The translations under genes were made by a program, and so were the position numbers. A DNA stretch of 64,000 nt, taken from an uncultured Shimia sp. (GTDB lineage: Bacteria > Pseudomonadota > Alphaproteobacteria > Rhodobacterales > Rhodobacteraceae). The notes beneath the pieces are model-generated. The model had not been told where the DNA came from. It worked only from the letters and a program-made list of their open reading frames with translations, and made no database searches. Location: the NCBI RefSeq assembly GCF_947493595.1, contig NZ_CANLRL010000004.1, forward strand, positions 62,001 to 126,000, given 5' to 3'. Of the stretch, positions 61,035 to 64,000 are shown piece after piece (position 1 is the stretch's first letter; every line of letters starts with the position of its first letter).

Positions 61035-62246
61035 ATGTCTATGTCGTCCTCCCCTCCGTCTGCGCGCCCTGTTGTGCGCATGAAACCCAAAGCCAATGCC
61101 CGTGCGATCCGTCATGGATTTCCCTGGGCCTATGATAATGAGCTGGTCACAGACCGGCGCACCAAGGCGCTTGTGCCCGGCACTCTGGCGGTGCTGGAAG
61201 ATGATAAGCGTCAGCCGTTGGGGCTGGTGGCGACCAACAGCCAGAGCAAGATTTTCTGCCGCATGTTGGATCGTGATCCTGAAACGGTGATTGACCAAGC
61301 CTGGTTTGAAGCAAAATTTGCCCGTGCTTTCGCGATGCGCGAACGTCTGTTTGATGCTCCGTTTTACCGGTTGATCCATGCGGAGGCGGATGGGCTGCCT
61401 GGCGTGGTTGTCGATCGGTTTGGCGACACGGCTGTGGTGCAACCCAATGCCGCTTGGGCTGAGACATTGTTGGAGCCGCTGGTGGCGGCGCTGATGACAG
61501 TGACGGGTGTGACCAATGTGCTGAAAAATGGCTCCGGCCGGGCGCGGGTGTTGGAAGGCCTGGAAGAACACAGCGCTGTCATGGCAGGGGCTGCACCCGA
61601 GGCGCCGGTGCCGGTGGTGATGAATGGGGCCACCTATATGGCGGATTTGACCGGCGGTCAGAAAACCGGGCTTTTCTACGATCAACGTCCCAATCATGGA
61701 TTTGCCGCCGGGCTTTGCAAAGATGCAAAGGTGCTGGATGTGTTTTCCCATGTGGGAGGTTTTTCGCTGGCGGCTTTGGCTGGTGGTGCCAGCCATGCCA
61801 CAGCGGTGGATGGCTCCGCCGCAGCGTTGGAATTGGCGCGGGCCGGGGCTGACGCCGCTGGCGTGGCGGATCGGTTTGCGACCCGAAAAGGCGATGCCTT
61901 TGAGGTGTTGACCGCGCTGGGCGAAGAGGGCGCGAAGTTTGATGTGGTGATCTGTGACCCGCCTGCGTTTGCCCCGTCTAAACCGGCGCTTGAGAAAGGC
62001 CTGCGGGCCTATGAGCGCGTGGCGCGGCTGGCGGCGCCTTTGGTGGCGGAAGGTGGCTATCTGGGTCTGTGCTCCTGTTCTCACGCCGCTGATTTAGCAC
62101 GGTTCAGGGGCGCTTCGGTGCGCGGGATTGGCCGGGCTGGTCGTCATGCACAGCTTATTCACACAGGGTTTGCGGGACCGGACCATCCATTGATGCCGCA
62201 GTTGGCTGAGAGCGGATACCTCAAGTCTATGTTCTTCCGCCTGTGA
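61035..62246 (+). CDS. class I SAM-dependent 23S rRNA methyltransferase (RlmI-like)
   Basis: A 403-residue protein. An N-terminal PUA domain (about residues 14-85, AIRHGFPWAYDNELV) and an EEHEA-like middle domain precede a Rossmann methyltransferase with SAM motif VLDVFSHVGGFSLAALAGG and active-site CDPPAFAPS. RlmI methylates C5 of a cytosine in 23S rRNA. GGAGGG lies before the ATG. Its stop overlaps the GTG start of the PIN gene. Confidence 0.9.
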   Translation: MSMSSSPPSARPVVRMKPKANARAIRHGFPWAYDNELVTDRRTKALVPGTLAVLEDDKRQPLGLVATNSQSKIFCRMLDRDPETVIDQAWFEAKFARAFAMRERLFDAPFYRLIHAEADGLPGVVVDRFGDTAVVQPNAAWAETLLEPLVAALMTVTGVTNVLKNGSGRARVLEGLEEHSAVMAGAAPEAPVPVVMNGATYMADLTGGQKTGLFYDQRPNHGFAAGLCKDAKVLDVFSHVGGFSLAALAGGASHATAVDGSAAALELARAGADAAGVADRFATRKGDAFEVLTALGEEGAKFDVVICDPPAFAPSKPALEKGLRAYERVARLAAPLVAEGGYLGLCSCSHAADLARFRGASVRGIGRAGRHAQLIHTGFAGPDHPLMPQLAESGYLKSMFFRL

Positions 62247-62788
62247 AACGTTTGCTGCTTGATACTTGCGTTCTGTATCCAACGGTGATGCGGGAGGTGT
62301 TGCTGGGCGTGGCCAAGACCGGCGCGTTTGAGCCGCAGTGGTCAGAGCGGATTTTGGAAGAATGGGCGCGGGCGGCACGAAAGCTGGGCCCAACCGGTGA
62401 GCCGCAGGCGCGGGGTGAGATTGCTTTTCTGCAGGCGGGATGGCCTAAGGCGGTGGTCACCTGGAAGCCCTCGTTGGAAGATCGCCTGTATTTGCCAGAT
62501 GAGCATGACGTGCATGTGCTGGCGGCGGCGATTTCCGGATCGGCAGATGCAATTGTCACGGTGAATGCCAAAGATTTTCCGCGCCATATTTTGGCGGAAG
62601 AAGGGCTGGAACGGATAGCGCCAGATGAATTGCTGCGTGGCTGTTGGGACAATGATCCGGACGGCGTTGCTGCGGTGTGTGAAACGGTACGTCAGGAGGC
62701 CGAGCGGTTGAGTGGGCAGCCGTGGGAGATGCGCAAGCTTCTGAAGAAGGCGCGGCTTCCGAAACTTGCAAAAGCGGTGAGCACGTAG
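62243..62788 (+). CDS. PIN domain protein
   Basis: A 181-residue protein with a PIN ribonuclease fold: LLLDTCVLYPTVMREVLL (first Asp), then WSERILEEWARA (Glu), then DEHDVHVLAAAISGSADAIV and TVNAKDFP (further acidic ligands). The GTG start overlaps the upstream stop (GTGA), giving coupled translation with the rRNA methyltransferase. No antitoxin gene is next to it, so it is not an ordinary toxin-antitoxin pair; the pairing with an RNA methyltransferase is notable. Confidence 0.85.
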   Translation: MKRLLLDTCVLYPTVMREVLLGVAKTGAFEPQWSERILEEWARAARKLGPTGEPQARGEIAFLQAGWPKAVVTWKPSLEDRLYLPDEHDVHVLAAAISGSADAIVTVNAKDFPRHILAEEGLERIAPDELLRGCWDNDPDGVAAVCETVRQEAERLSGQPWEMRKLLKKARLPKLAKAVST

Positions 62789-62791
62789 GAG

Positions 62792-62857
62792 GCTTTGCCC
62801 CGTCACAGCCTGGCTGCGACTCCCCGGGATATTTATGGCAAGAAGAAGGGGTTAGGC
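62792..62857. repeat. dispersed GC-rich intergenic element, copy C
   Basis: GGCTTTGCCCC, then an imperfect stem GTCACAGCC/GGCTGCGAC, then TCCCCGGGATATTTATGGC and AAGAAG. Same order of parts as copies A and B, between convergent PIN and M48 genes. Confidence 0.7.
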
Positions 62858-63544
62858 TTTGCTAAGGCCCCATTTGTGCTCAAGTTTTTCGATGGCTTGA
62901 ATACGCTCCCCGGTTTTTGGGTGACTGAGCAGCCAAGCCGGCGTGCTGGCGCCACGGGCGCCGGTAAGTTGGCCGAGTTTCTCAAACAGGGATTTTTGCG
63001 GGGCTGTGCCAATGCCGGATTTCACCAGAAGGGCTGCGGCGTATTCGTCAGCTTCGTATTCATCGCCGCGTGACAGGCGTGCAGAGAGCAAGGTGGTGGC
63101 GGTGTTGGCCACCAAAGGGCCGATGCCGGGTAAGAAGCGATTGAGCACCATGGCGAGGGCTGTGCGCAGGGCGTTTTGACCAGAAAAATCGATCATGCGC
63201 CGGCGGGAGTGGCCCAAGGCGACGTGGCCCAACTCATGGGCCACGACTGAGGCGAGTTCCTCTGCAGTGACGTCTCCATCGCGGTAGCGGTTGTAAAAAC
63301 CTCGGGTCAGGAAAATGCGCCCGTCCGGGGCGGCGAGGCCATTGACCGGCTCGATTTCGTAGATGTGCACCCGGATGCGGGGCAAATCCAAAGCTTTGGC
63401 CATGTCTTTGATCAGCGGATTGAGGCGCGGATCGGCCAGTTCCGTGGATTTTGCATCCAGTTCACGCGCGGTGCGCCAGGCGGAGAAACGCATCATCAGC
63501 AAGCCGTAGACGACCGCGATGAGGATGGGCATCAGTTTGATCAT
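62852..63544 (-). CDS. M48 family metalloprotease
   Basis: A 230-residue membrane-anchored zinc protease. One N-terminal transmembrane helix (about residues 4-22, MPILIAVVYGLLMM) is followed by the HExxH motif in VVAHELGHVALGHSRRR and the downstream ligand in DEYEADEYAAALL. It is smaller than HtpX and lacks the TPRs of the BepA-like gene at 24683-26047. The ATG at 63544 was chosen; a TTG at 63562 is the other option. It probably forms an operon with the VWA gene 47 bp upstream. Confidence 0.9.
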   Translation of the reverse strand: MIKLMPILIAVVYGLLMMRFSAWRTARELDAKSTELADPRLNPLIKDMAKALDLPRIRVHIYEIEPVNGLAAPDGRIFLTRGFYNRYRDGDVTAEELASVVAHELGHVALGHSRRRMIDFSGQNALRTALAMVLNRFLPGIGPLVANTATTLLSARLSRGDEYEADEYAAALLVKSGIGTAPQKSLFEKLGQLTGARGASTPAWLLSHPKTGERIQAIEKLEHKWGLSKA

Positions 63545-63591
63545 GGTAGAGATATGAGGCAAGCCGTGGGCGGCTTCAACCCACGCTCACG

Positions 63592-64000
63592 TCAGCGTGT
63601 CAATTCCCGCATGCCGCGCTCGAGACCTTCAAGGGTCATGGGCACCATGCGGTTCTCAAAAATTTCGCGGATCATGCCTATCGAATGGGTGTATTGCCAA
63701 TGCGCCTCTGGCAATGGGTTGATCCAAAGATTGGACGTCCATTGGTCACGGGCACGTTCCAGCCAAACTTGACCGGCCTCTTGGTTCCAGTGCTCGTTTG
63801 CACCGCCCGGGTAGGCAATCTCGTAAGGCGACATAGAGGCGTCGCCAACAAAGATGCATTTGTAGTCCGGCCCATAGGTGCGCAGCACTTCGTGGGTGGG
63901 GGTCTGATCGTTCCAGCGGCGTTTGTTGTCGCGCCACACACCTTCGTAGAGGCAGTTGTGGAAGTAGTAGTATTCGAGGTGTTTGAATTCTGTTCGGGCG
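63592..64000 (-). CDS. VWA/CoxE-like protein (5' part beyond the window)
   Basis: The C-terminal 135 codons of a larger gene on the reverse strand; the frame is open through position 64000. The visible part includes FKHLEYYYFHNCLYEGVW, then GPDYKCIFVGDASMSPYEI and the end MTLEGLERGMRELTR. This is the pattern of CoxE-like von Willebrand factor A proteins that work with MoxR-type AAA ATPases. The missing half should carry the MIDAS motif DxSxS. Tightly upstream of the M48 gene. Confidence 0.75.
   Translation of the reverse strand, partial: ARTEFKHLEYYYFHNCLYEGVWRDNKRRWNDQTPTHEVLRTYGPDYKCIFVGDASMSPYEIAYPGGANEHWNQEAGQVWLERARDQWTSNLWINPLPEAHWQYTHSIGMIREIFENRMVPMTLEGLERGMRELTR

Noticed and set aside
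60747..62084. 445-codon open frame antisense to the lipoprotein and RlmI-like genes
   Set aside because: It crosses two sense genes and the gap between them; composition is that of a shadow frame.
62243..62788. PIN protein as the toxin of a toxin-antitoxin pair
   Set aside because: No small antitoxin frame lies next to it; its upstream neighbour is an rRNA methyltransferase.

Overview
The window reads as a chromosomal segment of a marine alphaproteobacterium in the Rhodobacterales (Roseobacter group). This rests on gene content and order: a Paracoccus/Rhodobacter-type phaZ-phaC-phaP-phaR block, B12-dependent nrdJ, ALAS-type hemA, a prfB/mrcA/amiC neighbourhood, a TRAP transporter beside a Cache-type two-component system, RTX secretion-type repeats and several families of unknown function (DUF3179, DUF2189, DUF2852). 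The species cannot be fixed from the sequence. No rRNA, CRISPR array, insertion sequence or prophage was seen.

Layout. 1-3.5 kb: partial SDR oxidoreductase divergent from a LysR regulator, then a secreted DUF3179 protein. 3.3-7.7 kb: nrdJ with a small downstream gene and a long upstream region carrying an NrdR-like box. 7.7-12.2 kb: polyhydroxyalkanoate block with PhaR-type operators at phaZ/phaC, phaP and (weaker) phaR. 12.3-18.2 kb: an unusual HU-like protein, tRNA-Val, an RTX repeat protein, a GlxA/AraC regulator, a second identical tRNA-Val, a small lipoprotein and two tandem tRNA-Asp. 18.3-27.2 kb: M20 dipeptidase divergent from hemA (FnrL box between them), a RodZ-like protein, ispG, a DsbA-like protein, an M48/TPR protease and an aminotransferase. 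27.4-38.3 kb: amiC and mrcA separated by a Nudix/FkbM/GST/MarR/isochorismatase block, then a free Cache-like protein, a chemoreceptor and prfB. 38.5-44.4 kb: amidase, DUF2189 and PPOX-like proteins, then an XRE regulator/Rieske oxygenase/70-aa protein operon. 44.5-47 kb: ilvBN behind a transcription attenuator with a Leu/Val/Ile leader peptide. 47.1-54.5 kb: VOC protein, NarL-type response regulator and Cache histidine kinase divergent from dctP-dctQ-dctM. 54.6-64 kb: small membrane proteins, YbaK, a SnoaL-like protein, glnE, a lipoprotein, an RlmI-like methyltransferase, a PIN protein, an M48 protease and a partial VWA protein.

How parts fit together. Carbon storage (pha), anaerobic or oxygen-tuned heme synthesis (hemA with FnrL box), cell-wall growth (amiC, mrcA, rodZ), branched-chain amino acid synthesis (ilvBN) and nitrogen control (glnE) are core functions. 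The most informative non-coding signals are the ilvBN attenuator, four PhaR-like operators, the NrdR-like and FnrL boxes, two unexplained operator-like palindrome sets (upstream of the DUF2852 gene and between the two-component system and the TRAP operon), and a dispersed GC-rich intergenic repeat present five times.
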